Of a DNA stretch of 12,833 nt, positions 6,158 through 12,833 are shown in pieces (position 1 is the stretch's first letter; every line of letters begins with the position of its first letter). A program made the position numbers and the translations under genes. Source of the stretch: Bacillota bacterium (GTDB taxonomy: Bacteria > Bacillota > Negativicutes > Sporomusales > Sporomusaceae); NCBI GenBank assembly GCA_023443285.1, contig JAEZVB010000011.1:1-12833 (forward strand), given 5' to 3'. The notes beneath the pieces are model-generated. The model saw only the letters and a list, made by a program, of their open reading frames with translations. It was not told where the DNA came from and searched no databases.

Positions 6158-6496
6158 GTGTCCGAAGCCCAAAAATTGCATGTTAAAAAAGGCGATAAAG
6201 TAGTTGTATTGTCAGGCAAAGATAAAGGTAAAGAAGGCAAGATCATTGAGGCTCTGCCGAAAAAAGGCAAAGTTGTGGTAGAAGGCGTAAACAAAGTTAA
6301 GCGTCATACCAAACCAAGCCAAAAGGCACCCCAAGGCGGTATCTTGGTAAAAGAGGCTGCTTTATCTTCGGCCAAAGTTATGCTGGTATGTCCTGCTTGC
6401 AGCAAACCTACACGCATCAAAAAAACACAATTAAAGAGCGGCACATTTGCACGTGCGTGCAAAAAATGCGGCGAAATTATTGATAAAGAGAAGTAA
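6158..6496 (+). CDS. rplX: 50S ribosomal protein L24, zinc-ribbon form
   Basis: L24 is an assembly-initiating 23S rRNA-binding protein near the exit tunnel. I start it at GTG 6158 (112 residues, MSEAQKLHVKKGD). The in-frame GTG at 6149 overlaps the SD AAGGAGGT (6143-6150) and cannot be the start. A KOW motif fills about 10-37 (KKGDKVVVLSGKDKGKEG), followed by VEGVNKVKRHTKPS. The C-terminal part has two CxxC pairs, C78/C81 and C101/C104 (CPAC, CKKC), as in the zinc-type L24 of many bacteria; the Escherichia coli protein lacks them. Zinc binding is inferred. Confidence 0.97.
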   Translation: MSEAQKLHVKKGDKVVVLSGKDKGKEGKIIEALPKKGKVVVEGVNKVKRHTKPSQKAPQGGILVKEAALSSAKVMLVCPACSKPTRIKKTQLKSGTFARACKKCGEIIDKEK

Positions 6497-6526
6497 AACC
6501 ATTCTTCCCTGAAAGGAGGTTAACTC

Positions 6527-7069
6527 ATGGCTACAAGACTAAAAGAGAAATATATAAATGAAGTAGCACAAGCTATGATGCAGAAGTTTGGCTACAAAAA
6601 CGTTATGGAGATTCCTAAAGTCGAGAAAGTAGTTATTAATATGGGCGTTGGTGAGGCTGTCGGCAATCCTAAAGTTCTTGATGCAGCAGTAGCTGATATG
6701 ACTCTTATTGCTGGACAAAAGCCTGTTGTGACCAGAGCAAAAAAATCAATTGCTGCTTTCAAAATACGTGAAGGTATGCCGATTGGCGCCAAAGTTACTA
6801 TGCGCGGAGAGCGGATGTATCAATTTCTTGATAAACTGATTAACATCTCTTTGCCCCGTGTGCGTGACTTCCGCGGTGTAAGTCCAAAATCCTTTGATGG
6901 CCGCGGCAACTATACCATGGGAGTCAAAGAACAATTGATTTTCCCTGAAATCGACTACGATAAAATCGATAAGATTCGTGGCATGGATATTATCATTGTT
7001 ACCACCGCCAAAACTGACGAAGAAGCAAGAGAACTGTTAAGACTGATGGGAATGCCATTCAGCGCATAA
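6527..7069 (+). CDS. rplE: 50S ribosomal protein L5
   Basis: L5 binds 5S rRNA and contacts the P-site tRNA and S13 across the subunits. The 180-residue product has normal length. It shows NVMEIPKVEKVVINMGVGEA (25-44), AGQKPVVTRAKKSIAAFKIR (68-87), LPRVRDFRGVSPKSFDGRGN and the C-terminal GMDIIIVTTAKTDEEARELL. The ATG follows the strong SD AAAGGAGGT. The 63-base gap to rpsN has only a weak GTTC/GAAC repeat (7081-7094). Confidence 0.98.
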   Translation: MATRLKEKYINEVAQAMMQKFGYKNVMEIPKVEKVVINMGVGEAVGNPKVLDAAVADMTLIAGQKPVVTRAKKSIAAFKIREGMPIGAKVTMRGERMYQFLDKLINISLPRVRDFRGVSPKSFDGRGNYTMGVKEQLIFPEIDYDKIDKIRGMDIIIVTTAKTDEEARELLRLMGMPFSA

Positions 7070-7132
7070 CCACAACCGTCGTTCAATTTAGAACAGGTTA
7101 CAAATAACAGTTAAAACAAGGGAGGGAATTCG

Positions 7133-7318
7133 GTGGCCAAAAAGGCTTTGATTGAAAAGTGGAAAAACGAGCCTAAGTTTAAAGTGCGTAAATACAATCG
7201 CTGCAAAATCTGCGGTCGCCCGCACGGATATATGCGTAAATTTGAAATGTGCCGGATTTGTTTCCGGGAACTGAGCTATAAAGGCGCCATTCCTGGAGTA
7301 ACCAAGGCCAGCTGGTAG
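7133..7318 (+). CDS. rpsN: 30S ribosomal protein S14, type Z (zinc)
   Basis: S14 completes the small-subunit head, next to S3 and S10. At 61 residues it is the short zinc form (often called rpsZ or rpsN1). The four cysteines are in place: C24 and C27 (CKIC), C40 and C43 (CRIC). Family motifs include NRCKICGRPHGYMRKFEMCR and the end GVTKASW. The start is GTG, with SD AAGGGAGG about eight bases upstream. A zinc-free paralogue elsewhere in the genome is possible, but cannot be seen here. Confidence 0.97.
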   Translation: MAKKALIEKWKNEPKFKVRKYNRCKICGRPHGYMRKFEMCRICFRELSYKGAIPGVTKASW

Positions 7319-7350
7319 TAGCGCAACATATAGGAAGGGGGTTCTAAACC

Positions 7351-7749
7351 ATGGTAATGACCGATCCAATTGCCGATATGCTGACTCGCATACGCAATGC
7401 CAACTCGGTTTATCACGATAAAGTCGAAATTCCGGCATCTAAGATTAAACAAGCCGTAGTTCAAATCCTGAAAGACGAAGGATTTGTTAGAGACTACGAT
7501 ATGATTGCTGATGGTAAGCAGGGAATGCTTCGGGTTAGCTTAAAATATGGCCCGAATCGCGAGAAAGTTATAACTGGAATCAAACGCATTTCTAAGCCTG
7601 GTCTGCGCGTATATGCTAAAAAAGAGCAATTACCGCGTGTACTCGGAGGTCTTGGAATTGCAATTATCTCGACATCCAAAGGCATCATGAGCGATAAAGT
7701 CGCACGCAAAGAAGGTCTGGGCGGCGAAGTAATCGCATACGTCTGGTAG
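7351..7749 (+). CDS. rpsH: 30S ribosomal protein S8
   Basis: S8 is a central 16S rRNA binder. In Escherichia coli it represses the spc operon by binding mRNA near rplE, but that target is not recognised in this window. The 132-residue product shows MTDPIADMLTRIRNAN (3-18), LKDEGFVRDY, KRISKPGLRVY and the conserved GGLGIAIISTSKGIMSDKEAR-like segment, ending GGEVIAYVW. The ATG at 7351 sits nine bases after SD AGGAAGGGGG. A second ATG two codons later (7357) matches the usual MTDPIADML start but is 15 bases from the SD, so 7351 is preferred. Confidence 0.97.
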   Translation: MVMTDPIADMLTRIRNANSVYHDKVEIPASKIKQAVVQILKDEGFVRDYDMIADGKQGMLRVSLKYGPNREKVITGIKRISKPGLRVYAKKEQLPRVLGGLGIAIISTSKGIMSDKVARKEGLGGEVIAYVW

Positions 7750-7772
7750 TCTAGTGATACAGGAGGTGCAAC

Positions 7773-8324
7773 ATGTCTAGAATTGGTAGGAGTCCCATCA
7801 CTGTTCCTGCAGGCGTTACCGTAACAATCGGGGATGACAATGTAGTAGCAGTTAAAGGCCCTAAAGGCGAACTGACACGCCAACTCCATAAAGATATGAT
7901 TATCGAAATGGAAGGCAATGTCATTAACGTCAAACGGCCTACAGATAATAAACAACATCGTTCGCTGCATGGTTTAACCAGAACCTTACTCAGCAACATG
8001 GTAACAGGCGTAAGCCAAGGCTTTTCCAAAACCTTAGAGATTGCTGGCGTTGGATACCGTGCTGCTAAAGCTGGTCAAAAACTAGCGCTGACATTAGGCT
8101 TCTCGCATCCGCTGGAAGTTGAACCGCCGCAAGGCATCACCATTGATGTTCCTGCGCCTAACCGGATTATAGTTTCCGGTATTGATAAGGAAACTGTTGG
8201 CGAGCTTGCCGCTAAAATCCGCGGCTATCGCGAGCCAGAGCCGTATAAAGGCAAAGGCATCAAGTATGAAGGTGAAGTTATCCGCCGTAAAGTTGGTAAA
8301 GCTGGCGGTAAAGGCAAGAAATAA
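7773..8324 (+). CDS. rplF: 50S ribosomal protein L6
   Basis: L6 sits near the GTPase-factor binding site and contacts the sarcin-ricin loop region. The 183-residue product has two repeated alpha/beta domains: SRIGRSPITVPAGV (2-15) and VAVKGPKGEL in the first, then LEIAGVGYRAAKAGQKLALTLGFSHP. The second domain carries the signature EPYKGKGIKYEGEVIRRKVGKAG before the basic end GKGKK. The ATG follows SD AGGAGGTG closely. It lies 23 bases after rpsH and 38 bases before the rplR start. Confidence 0.98.
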   Translation: MSRIGRSPITVPAGVTVTIGDDNVVAVKGPKGELTRQLHKDMIIEMEGNVINVKRPTDNKQHRSLHGLTRTLLSNMVTGVSQGFSKTLEIAGVGYRAAKAGQKLALTLGFSHPLEVEPPQGITIDVPAPNRIIVSGIDKETVGELAAKIRGYREPEPYKGKGIKYEGEVIRRKVGKAGGKGKK

Positions 8325-8325
8325 A

Positions 8326-8345
8326 CTCAAGGTAGGCAATTTGAG
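8326..8345 (+). promoter_or_regulatory. Small hairpin before rplR SD
   Basis: CTCAA (8326-8330) pairs with TTGAG (8341-8345), with one extra G-T possible inside, leaving a loop of eight to ten bases. The stem begins two bases after the rplF stop and ends just before the rplR SD AAAGGAG. It is short, so the call rests mainly on its position, which repeats what is seen before other genes of this operon. Confidence 0.3.
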
Positions 8346-8362
8346 CGAAAGGAGTGAATACC

Positions 8363-8731
8363 TTGCTGCGTAAACCGAGCAAAAACATCGCGCGTCAAAA
8401 GCGCCAATTAAGAGCCCGGAGAAACATAATTGGCAGTGCTGAGCGCCCGCGTCTTAATGTATTCCGTAGTTTGAAGCATATCTATGCTCAAATTATTAAC
8501 GACAAAACTGGCGTGACCTTGGTATCAGCCAGTACTGTAGATAAAGAATTACAGGCTAAAGTTGAGTATGGTGGCAATATTGAGGCAGCTAAAGTTGTAG
8601 GCGAGGCAATCGCTAAGCGAGCCCTCGAAAAAGGCGTCACCAAAGTAGTATTTGATCGTGCCGGCAATATTTATCACGGTCGCGTTGCTGCTTTAGCAGC
8701 GGCTGCCCGCGAAGCTGGACTTGAATTCTAA
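8363..8731 (+). CDS. rplR: 50S ribosomal protein L18
   Basis: L18 binds 5S rRNA together with L5 in the central protuberance. I start it at TTG 8363, giving 122 residues (MLRKPSKNIARQKRQLRARR), the family's usual length. The in-frame GTG at 8354 overlaps the end of the SD AAAGGAGTG (8348-8356), so it is unlikely to be used. Motifs: RPRLNVFRSLKHIYAQIIND, ASTVDKEL, VGEAIAKRALEKGV, VFDRAGNIYHGRVAALAAAAREAGLEF at the end. The rare start codon may tune output. rpsE follows after 17 bases. Confidence 0.96.
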   Translation: MLRKPSKNIARQKRQLRARRNIIGSAERPRLNVFRSLKHIYAQIINDKTGVTLVSASTVDKELQAKVEYGGNIEAAKVVGEAIAKRALEKGVTKVVFDRAGNIYHGRVAALAAAAREAGLEF

Positions 8732-8748
8732 GAAAAGGAGGGACATTG

Positions 8749-9249
8749 ATGGCTAGAATTGATTTCACCGGTCTTGACCTTAAAGAAAAAGTAGTATTCA
8801 TTAACCGGGTTGCCAAGGTAGTTAAAGGTGGCAGACGCTTTTCCTTCAGCGCGCTGGTAGTTGTCGGCGATGGCAACGGCCATGTAGGCTTCGGTTTGGG
8901 TAAAGCATCTGAAGTACCGGAAGCTATCCGTAAAGGCGTAGAAGACGCCAAGAAAAACCTGATAAAAGTTCCTATTGTCGGTACAACGATTCCACACCAA
9001 ATCACAGGTGTGTTCGGTGCCGGCAAAGTGCTGTTAAAGCCTGCCTCAGAAGGTACAGGCGTAATTGCTGGCGGCCCAGCCCGTGCTGTGCTTGAACTTG
9101 CCGGCATAAAAGATATTCTTACCAAGTCGCTTGGTTCATCTAACGCCAACAACATGGTTCGTGCAACAATCACAGGTTTAAGCCAGCTTAAACGTGCGGA
9201 AGAGGTTGCTACTCTGCGCGGCAAAACCGTTCAGGAACTGTTGGGTTAA
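8749..9249 (+). CDS. rpsE: 30S ribosomal protein S5
   Basis: S5 shapes the decoding and mRNA-entry side of the small subunit and affects translational accuracy. I start it at ATG 8749 (166 residues). A TTG one codon earlier is only four bases from SD AAGGAGG. The N-terminal double-stranded-RNA-binding domain shows VVKGGRRFSFSALVVVGDGN (24-43) and GHVGFGLGKASEVPEAIRKG (44-63). The C-terminal domain has VLLKPASEGTGVIAGGPARA and NMVRATITGL. rpmD follows after 12 bases. Confidence 0.97.
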   Translation: MARIDFTGLDLKEKVVFINRVAKVVKGGRRFSFSALVVVGDGNGHVGFGLGKASEVPEAIRKGVEDAKKNLIKVPIVGTTIPHQITGVFGAGKVLLKPASEGTGVIAGGPARAVLELAGIKDILTKSLGSSNANNMVRATITGLSQLKRAEEVATLRGKTVQELLG

Positions 9250-9261
9250 GGAGGTAACACA

Positions 9262-9447
9262 ATGGCGAAAATTAAAATTACTTTAACCCGTAGCGTGATT
9301 GGCCGCCCAGAAGACCAACGTGCAACTGTAAAAGCACTGGGTCTTAAAAAAACCAATAGCTCGGTAGTTCAAGAAGATAATCCGGTAATCAGAGGCATGG
9401 TTCGTAAAGTAGAACACCTTGTTACCGTTCAAGAAGTTGCTGAATAA
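9262..9447 (+). CDS. rpmD: 50S ribosomal protein L30
   Basis: L30 is a small, non-essential large-subunit protein present in only some bacterial groups. The 61-residue product is full length: ITLTRSVIGRPEDQRATVKA (6-25) then LGLKKTNSSVVQEDNPVIRGM and the final VEHLVTVQEV. Its SD AAGGAGGT (9248-9255) overlaps the rpsE stop codon, so translation is probably coupled. The 49-base gap to rplO holds a small TGGC-AATA-GCCA repeat (9457-9468), not strong enough to call as an element. Confidence 0.97.
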   Translation: MAKIKITLTRSVIGRPEDQRATVKALGLKKTNSSVVQEDNPVIRGMVRKVEHLVTVQEVAE

Positions 9448-9496
9448 ATCCCAAAGTGGCAATAGCCAAACATACTAGTTCAAGGAGGTGCTGTTA

Positions 9497-9937
9497 ATGA
9501 AATTACATGAATTAGCTCCAGCGCCTGGTTCAAAAAAAGTTCGCACTCGTGTAGGCCGTGGCCTTGGTTCCGGTCTAGGAAAAACTTCCGGTAAAGGCCA
9601 TAAAGGCCAAAATGCCCGTGCCGGCGGCGGCGTGCGTCCTGGATTTGAAGGCGGCCAAAAGCCCTTGTACTTAAGACTGCCTAAGCGCGGTTTCACCAAT
9701 ATCTTTGCCAAAGAATACAGCGAAGTTAATGTAGCTGTACTTAACCGGTTTGACAACGGTACAGTTGTTGACCTCGAAACTTTGGTAGAAGCCGGTGTAA
9801 TTAAAAAAGTGCTTGATGGTCTTAGAATCTTAGGCAATGGCGAGCTCACCAAGGCTTTAACCGTTAAAGCCAATGGCTTTACTAAATCGGCCGCTGAAAA
9901 AATTCAGGCAGCCGGCGGTACAGTCGAGGTGATTTAA
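9497..9937 (+). CDS. rplO: 50S ribosomal protein L15
   Basis: L15 is a late-assembly large-subunit protein with a long basic N-terminal tail running through rRNA. I start it at ATG 9497 (146 residues, MKLHELAPAPGSKK). The in-frame GTG at 9488 lies in the SD AAGGAGGTG. The glycine-rich tail shows GRGLGSGLGKTSGKGHKGQN (about 21-40), RPGFEGGQKPLYLRLPKRGF, then the folded domain ending AAEKIQAAGGTVEVI. The stop codon abuts the secY start with no gap, a close coupling of ribosomal and secretion genes common in bacteria. Confidence 0.97.
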   Translation: MKLHELAPAPGSKKVRTRVGRGLGSGLGKTSGKGHKGQNARAGGGVRPGFEGGQKPLYLRLPKRGFTNIFAKEYSEVNVAVLNRFDNGTVVDLETLVEAGVIKKVLDGLRILGNGELTKALTVKANGFTKSAAEKIQAAGGTVEVI

Positions 9938-11194
9938 TTGCTGGGGGAACTATCGAATATTCTAAAGATTACTGAACTAAGGCAGAAGATCGTATTCACC
10001 TTGGTGATGTTCTTGGTATTTAGGCTGGGAACACATATCCCGGTACCGGGTGTAAACGCTGCTGTTATTGAACAGCTGTTTACCAGCGGTAATCTGTTTG
10101 GTTTGCTGGATATGTTCTCTGGTGGTGCATTGAGCAAGTTTTCTATATTTGCAATGAGCATCACACCCTACATCAATGCTTCGATTATTATGCAGCTTTT
10201 AACCGTTGTTGTGCCAAAGTTCGAACAGTGGGCCAAAGAAGGCGATGAGGGACGGAAAAAAATCACCCAAATCACCCGCTATGGTACCGTAGTGCTTGGA
10301 TTTATTCAGGCAATCGGCATGGCCTTCGGTTTAAAAGTAGCCATCATTAACCCTGGTTTTGGATCTATTCTCATTATTGCGCTTGCCTTGACTGCAGGAA
10401 CAACCTTCCTGATGTGGTTAGGTGAGCAAATCACCGAAAAAGGTATTGGTAACGGCATTTCACTGATAATATTTGCCGGTATTGTATCTAGATTGCCAGA
10501 TGGCATCTTTACCATCTTCGAATATGTAAGAGCAGGGACAATTAATATCTTTAATGTCTTTTTGTTCCTCATTATTGCAGTGGCTATGATTGTATTTGTT
10601 ATTTTAATACAACAGGGTCAACGCAGAATTCCTGTACAGTACGCTAAACGAGTAGTTGGCCGGAAAATGTATGGCGGCAACTCCACTCACATTCCGCTTA
10701 AAGTTAACCAAGCGGGCGTTATTCCAATAATCTTTGCGTCATCTGTGCTGATGTTCCCGGTAACCATTGCCCAGTTTATTGATGTCCCCTGGGTAAAAAC
10801 AGTGGCAGGGTGGTTTGCGTGGGGTACGCCGCTGCAGACAGCATTGTATGCGCTGCTCATCATATTCTTCACGTACTTCTATACTGCGGTTACTATGAAT
10901 ATATCAGATATGGCAGAGAATATGAAAAAACACGGCGGGTTTATTCCTGGTATCAGACCAGGTAAACCTACCGCCGATTATTTAGACCGGGTAATGACCA
11001 GAATTACCCTGGCTGGATCAATCTTCCTGGCCATAATTGCCATACTGCCAAACTTTGTAGGTGCAGCAACCAACCTCCAAGGTGTTTACTTTGGCGGTAC
11101 TGCCCTCTTAATTGTAGTAGGCGTGGCTCTGGATACCATGAAGCAAATAGAGGCGCTGGTACTTATGCGTCACTATCAAGGCTTCATGAAGTAG
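9938..11194 (+). CDS. secY: Protein translocase subunit SecY
   Basis: SecY is the membrane pore of the SecYEG translocon. The 418-residue product has ten hydrophobic segments, beginning at about 16-34 and 67-92. Landmarks are TPYINASIIMQLL (76-88), the GEQITEKGIGNG motif (162-173), the cytosolic loop QRRIPVQYAKRVVGRKMYGG (228-247) and the C5 loop GGFIPGIRPGKPT (333-345). R340 corresponds by motif to the arginine important for SecA action in Escherichia coli. The start is TTG directly after the rplO TAA. The likely SD GAGGTGAT lies in the last rplO codons, so translation should be coupled. adk follows after 12 bases. Confidence 0.97.
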   Translation: MLGELSNILKITELRQKIVFTLVMFLVFRLGTHIPVPGVNAAVIEQLFTSGNLFGLLDMFSGGALSKFSIFAMSITPYINASIIMQLLTVVVPKFEQWAKEGDEGRKKITQITRYGTVVLGFIQAIGMAFGLKVAIINPGFGSILIIALALTAGTTFLMWLGEQITEKGIGNGISLIIFAGIVSRLPDGIFTIFEYVRAGTINIFNVFLFLIIAVAMIVFVILIQQGQRRIPVQYAKRVVGRKMYGGNSTHIPLKVNQAGVIPIIFASSVLMFPVTIAQFIDVPWVKTVAGWFAWGTPLQTALYALLIIFFTYFYTAVTMNISDMAENMKKHGGFIPGIRPGKPTADYLDRVMTRITLAGSIFLAIIAILPNFVGAATNLQGVYFGGTALLIVVGVALDTMKQIEALVLMRHYQGFMK

Positions 11195-11206
11195 GAGGTA
11201 GTGGTC

Positions 11207-11860
11207 ATGTTTATTCTGTTAATGGGACCTCCTGGTGCCGGCAAAGGCACACAGGCGGCTCAACTGGTAGAGAATTTCAAAATCCCACATATCTCGACAG
11301 GTGATATGTTTCGGGCAGCTGTAAAAGAAGGTACTGAACTTGGCAAACAGGCCAAAGCCTGCATGGATGCCGGACAATTAGTACCTGACAGCGTAACCAT
11401 TGGCATTGTTAAAGAGCGATTAGCGAAGGACGATTGCAGTAAAGGTTTTATCCTGGATGGCTTTCCCCGTACGCTTGCTCAGGCAGAAGCCCTGGATCGC
11501 ACACTGGCCGAACTAGCCATTAAACTTGACAGAGTCGTTAATATTTCGGCACCAGGTTCTGAACTGGTTGGCCGAATGACAGGACGACGCATTTGTAAAA
11601 GTTGTGGCGCTACCTATCATGTAGTGTTTAATGCTCCGAAACAAGACGGTGTCTGTGATAAATGCAGTGGTGAACTGTACCAGCGCGATGATGACAAAGA
11701 AGAAACTGTCATTAACCGTTTGTCAGTATACCAACTCCAAACGCAGCCGTTAATCGAGTACTATCAGGATAAAGGCTTGTATACCGAAATTAACGGTCTG
11801 CAGCCCATAAAAACTGTCCTGAAAGACATAGTAGATAGCCTGAGAGGCGGTCAAGTATGA
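11207..11860 (+). CDS. adk: Adenylate kinase, zinc-LID type
   Basis: This cytosolic enzyme interconverts ATP plus AMP and two ADP. I start it at ATG 11207 (217 residues). The in-frame GTG at 11201 is one base from SD AGGAGGT. The P-loop GPPGAGKGT is at 7-15, the AMP-binding STGDMFR at 30-36, and DGFPRT at 84-89. The long LID domain carries four cysteines, C130/C133 and C150/C153, the zinc site typical of Gram-positive enzymes; zinc binding is inferred from the spacing. It lies between secY and map, and its TGA overlaps the map ATG (ATGA). Confidence 0.98.
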   Translation: MFILLMGPPGAGKGTQAAQLVENFKIPHISTGDMFRAAVKEGTELGKQAKACMDAGQLVPDSVTIGIVKERLAKDDCSKGFILDGFPRTLAQAEALDRTLAELAIKLDRVVNISAPGSELVGRMTGRRICKSCGATYHVVFNAPKQDGVCDKCSGELYQRDDDKEETVINRLSVYQLQTQPLIEYYQDKGLYTEINGLQPIKTVLKDIVDSLRGGQV

Positions 11861-12603
11861 TTATCTTAAAGTCACAAAGGGAATTAAATTACCTGCGTGA
11901 TGCCGGGCGAATTGTGGCCGAAGCGCTTAACGAAGTAAGAAAAGCGGTGAAGCCTGACGTTACGACGGTTGATATTGATAGGATTGCCGAACAGTATATC
12001 AAAAGTAAAGGTGCAATACCAACCTTTAAAGGCTACCACGGCTTTCCAGGAAATATTTGCGCTTCCGTGAATGAAGAGGTAGTACATGGTATTCCTGGAT
12101 TAAAAAGGTTGAAAAATGGAGATAGTATAAGTATTGATCTTGGAGCCACCATTAACGGCTATGTCGGTGATTCCGCCATAACCGTGCCGGTAGGCGAGGT
12201 GGACGCTGAGGTTCAACAACTTCTGGATGTTACCGAACAATCACTGTACAAAGGCATTGAACAAGCCATTGCCGGTAACCGTTTAGGTGATATCTCCCAT
12301 GCCATTCAAACTCACGCTGAAAGCTTTGGTTATGGTGTAGTGCGCGACTATGTCGGACACGGCATTGGAAGAAACATGCATGAAGACCCGCAGATTCCTA
12401 ACTATGGGCTTCCTGGACGCGGCCCGCGACTAAAGTCTGGTATGACATTAGCAATAGAGCCTATGATTAACGCCGGGACTCATGAGGTGAAAACCTTAGA
12501 GAATAACTGGACAGTAGTGACTGTTGACGGCAAGCGTTCGGCACATTTCGAACACACTATTGCTATTACGCCCGATGGTCCGGAAATATTAACAAAACTA
12601 TAG
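11857..12603 (+). CDS. map: Methionine aminopeptidase, type I
   Basis: Map removes the initiator methionine from new proteins when the second residue is small. The 248-residue product is a compact type I enzyme without N-terminal extension. All five expected metal ligands are visible: D94 and D105 (SIDLGATINGYVGD), H168 (GHGIG), E201 (IEPM) and E232 (FEHT). H77 (VVHGIP) matches the substrate-side histidine. The gene overlaps adk by four bases (ATGA), so it is probably translated by the same ribosomes. The SD-like AGGCGG lies within adk. Confidence 0.98.
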   Translation: MIILKSQRELNYLRDAGRIVAEALNEVRKAVKPDVTTVDIDRIAEQYIKSKGAIPTFKGYHGFPGNICASVNEEVVHGIPGLKRLKNGDSISIDLGATINGYVGDSAITVPVGEVDAEVQQLLDVTEQSLYKGIEQAIAGNRLGDISHAIQTHAESFGYGVVRDYVGHGIGRNMHEDPQIPNYGLPGRGPRLKSGMTLAIEPMINAGTHEVKTLENNWTVVTVDGKRSAHFEHTIAITPDGPEILTKL

Positions 12604-12616
12604 GAGGAGACGGCTT

Positions 12617-12833
12617 GTGCCTGATGGAAATAATAAACCAGGACACATTGTGATTTCCACATCCGGACGGGATGCTGGTCACGCCTATGTTGTACTTGGC
12701 TGGTATAAGCCGCAAACTCTTCTGGTAGCTGACGGACGTGGACGTACAGTCAGCAATCCTAAAAAAAAGAATGTTAAGCATGTACAATTGCTTGACACTA
12801 TTGCTAACAAAGTGACGGATGCCTTAGTAAAAG
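12617..12833 (+). CDS. Small KOW-domain RNA-binding protein (3' end outside window)
   Basis: Seventy-two codons are visible, from GTG 12617 to the window edge, with no stop. SD AGGAGG (12602-12607) is nine bases upstream and overlaps the map stop. The start GHIVISTSGRDAGHAYVVLG (residues 9-28) looks like a KOW motif, followed by LLVADGRGRTVSNPKKKNVK, the pattern of the small L14e/L6e/L27e-like proteins found between map and infA in many Firmicutes. A role in ribosome or rRNA binding is inferred from family and position; the exact function is not known to me. Confidence 0.88.
   Translation, partial: MPDGNNKPGHIVISTSGRDAGHAYVVLGWYKPQTLLVADGRGRTVSNPKKKNVKHVQLLDTIANKVTDALVK

Noticed and set aside
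7070..7132. rplE-rpsN gap as a regulatory element or S8 target
   Set aside because: Only a four-base GTTC/GAAC repeat is visible, with no resemblance to the known S8-binding helix.
8182..8373. 63-codon plus-strand frame at the end of rplF reaching into rplR
   Set aside because: It overlaps the conserved rplF C-terminus in another frame. The repetitive Lys/Ala/Ser composition is frame-shifted L6 tail.
8637..9224. 195-codon open frame on the minus strand over rplR and rpsE
   Set aside because: It is a shadow of rpsE codon usage, with low-complexity Ser/Pro/Thr content and no family motif.
11526..11555. TTGACA inside adk as a -35 box
   Set aside because: No TATAAT-like box lies at the right spacing (GCACCA is there instead).

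Overview
The window is a conserved bacterial ribosomal-protein superoperon, with every gene on the + strand. It runs from the 3' end of tuf (EF-Tu), through the S10 cluster (rpsJ-rplC-rplD-rplW-rplB-rpsS-rplV-rpsC-rplP-rpmC-rpsQ) and the spc cluster (rplN-rplX-rplE-rpsN-rpsH-rplF-rplR-rpsE-rpmD-rplO-secY), to adk, map and the start of a small KOW-domain gene. I see 26 protein genes: 24 complete, plus partial ones at each edge. There is no tRNA, rRNA, mobile element, CRISPR array or phage gene.

The organism is probably a low-to-mid GC member of the Firmicutes (Bacillota). The reasons are fusion of the S10 and spc clusters without a break, the order secY-adk-map-KOW gene, strong AAGGAGG ribosome binding sites, a four-cysteine S14, and an adenylate kinase with a zinc-type LID. 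The mid-40s GC content (by eye) and the look of the proteins would suit a Negativicutes genus such as those around Sporomusa or Pelosinus. That finer placement is impression, not proof.

Layout: 1-296 EF-Tu C-terminus; 297-450 a 154-base leader with three possible stem-loops; 451-5692 S10 cluster; 5693-5770 a structured gap; 5771-9937 ribosomal part of spc; 9938-11194 secY; 11207-12603 adk and map (4-base overlap); 12617-end the KOW gene. The longest gene-free stretch is the 154-base leader, so no gap exceeds 300 bases.

The genes form one functional unit. Most make large- and small-subunit ribosomal proteins, S10 also takes part in transcription antitermination, SecY exports newly made proteins, Adk balances adenine nucleotides, and Map removes initiator methionine. 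Several starts were moved downstream of the first in-frame start codon because that codon lies in or against the Shine-Dalgarno (SD) sequence (rpsC, rplX, rplR, rpsE, rplO, adk). Non-ATG starts are common: GTG for rpsS, rpsC, rpsQ, rplX, rpsN and the KOW gene, and TTG for rplR and secY.

I found no new multi-gene system here. The least explained signal is in the gaps: most of the wider ones carry an inverted repeat ending at or just before the next SD, with the best at 297-450, 1420-1487, 3276-3361 and 5693-5770. These may be RNA regulatory or processing elements.
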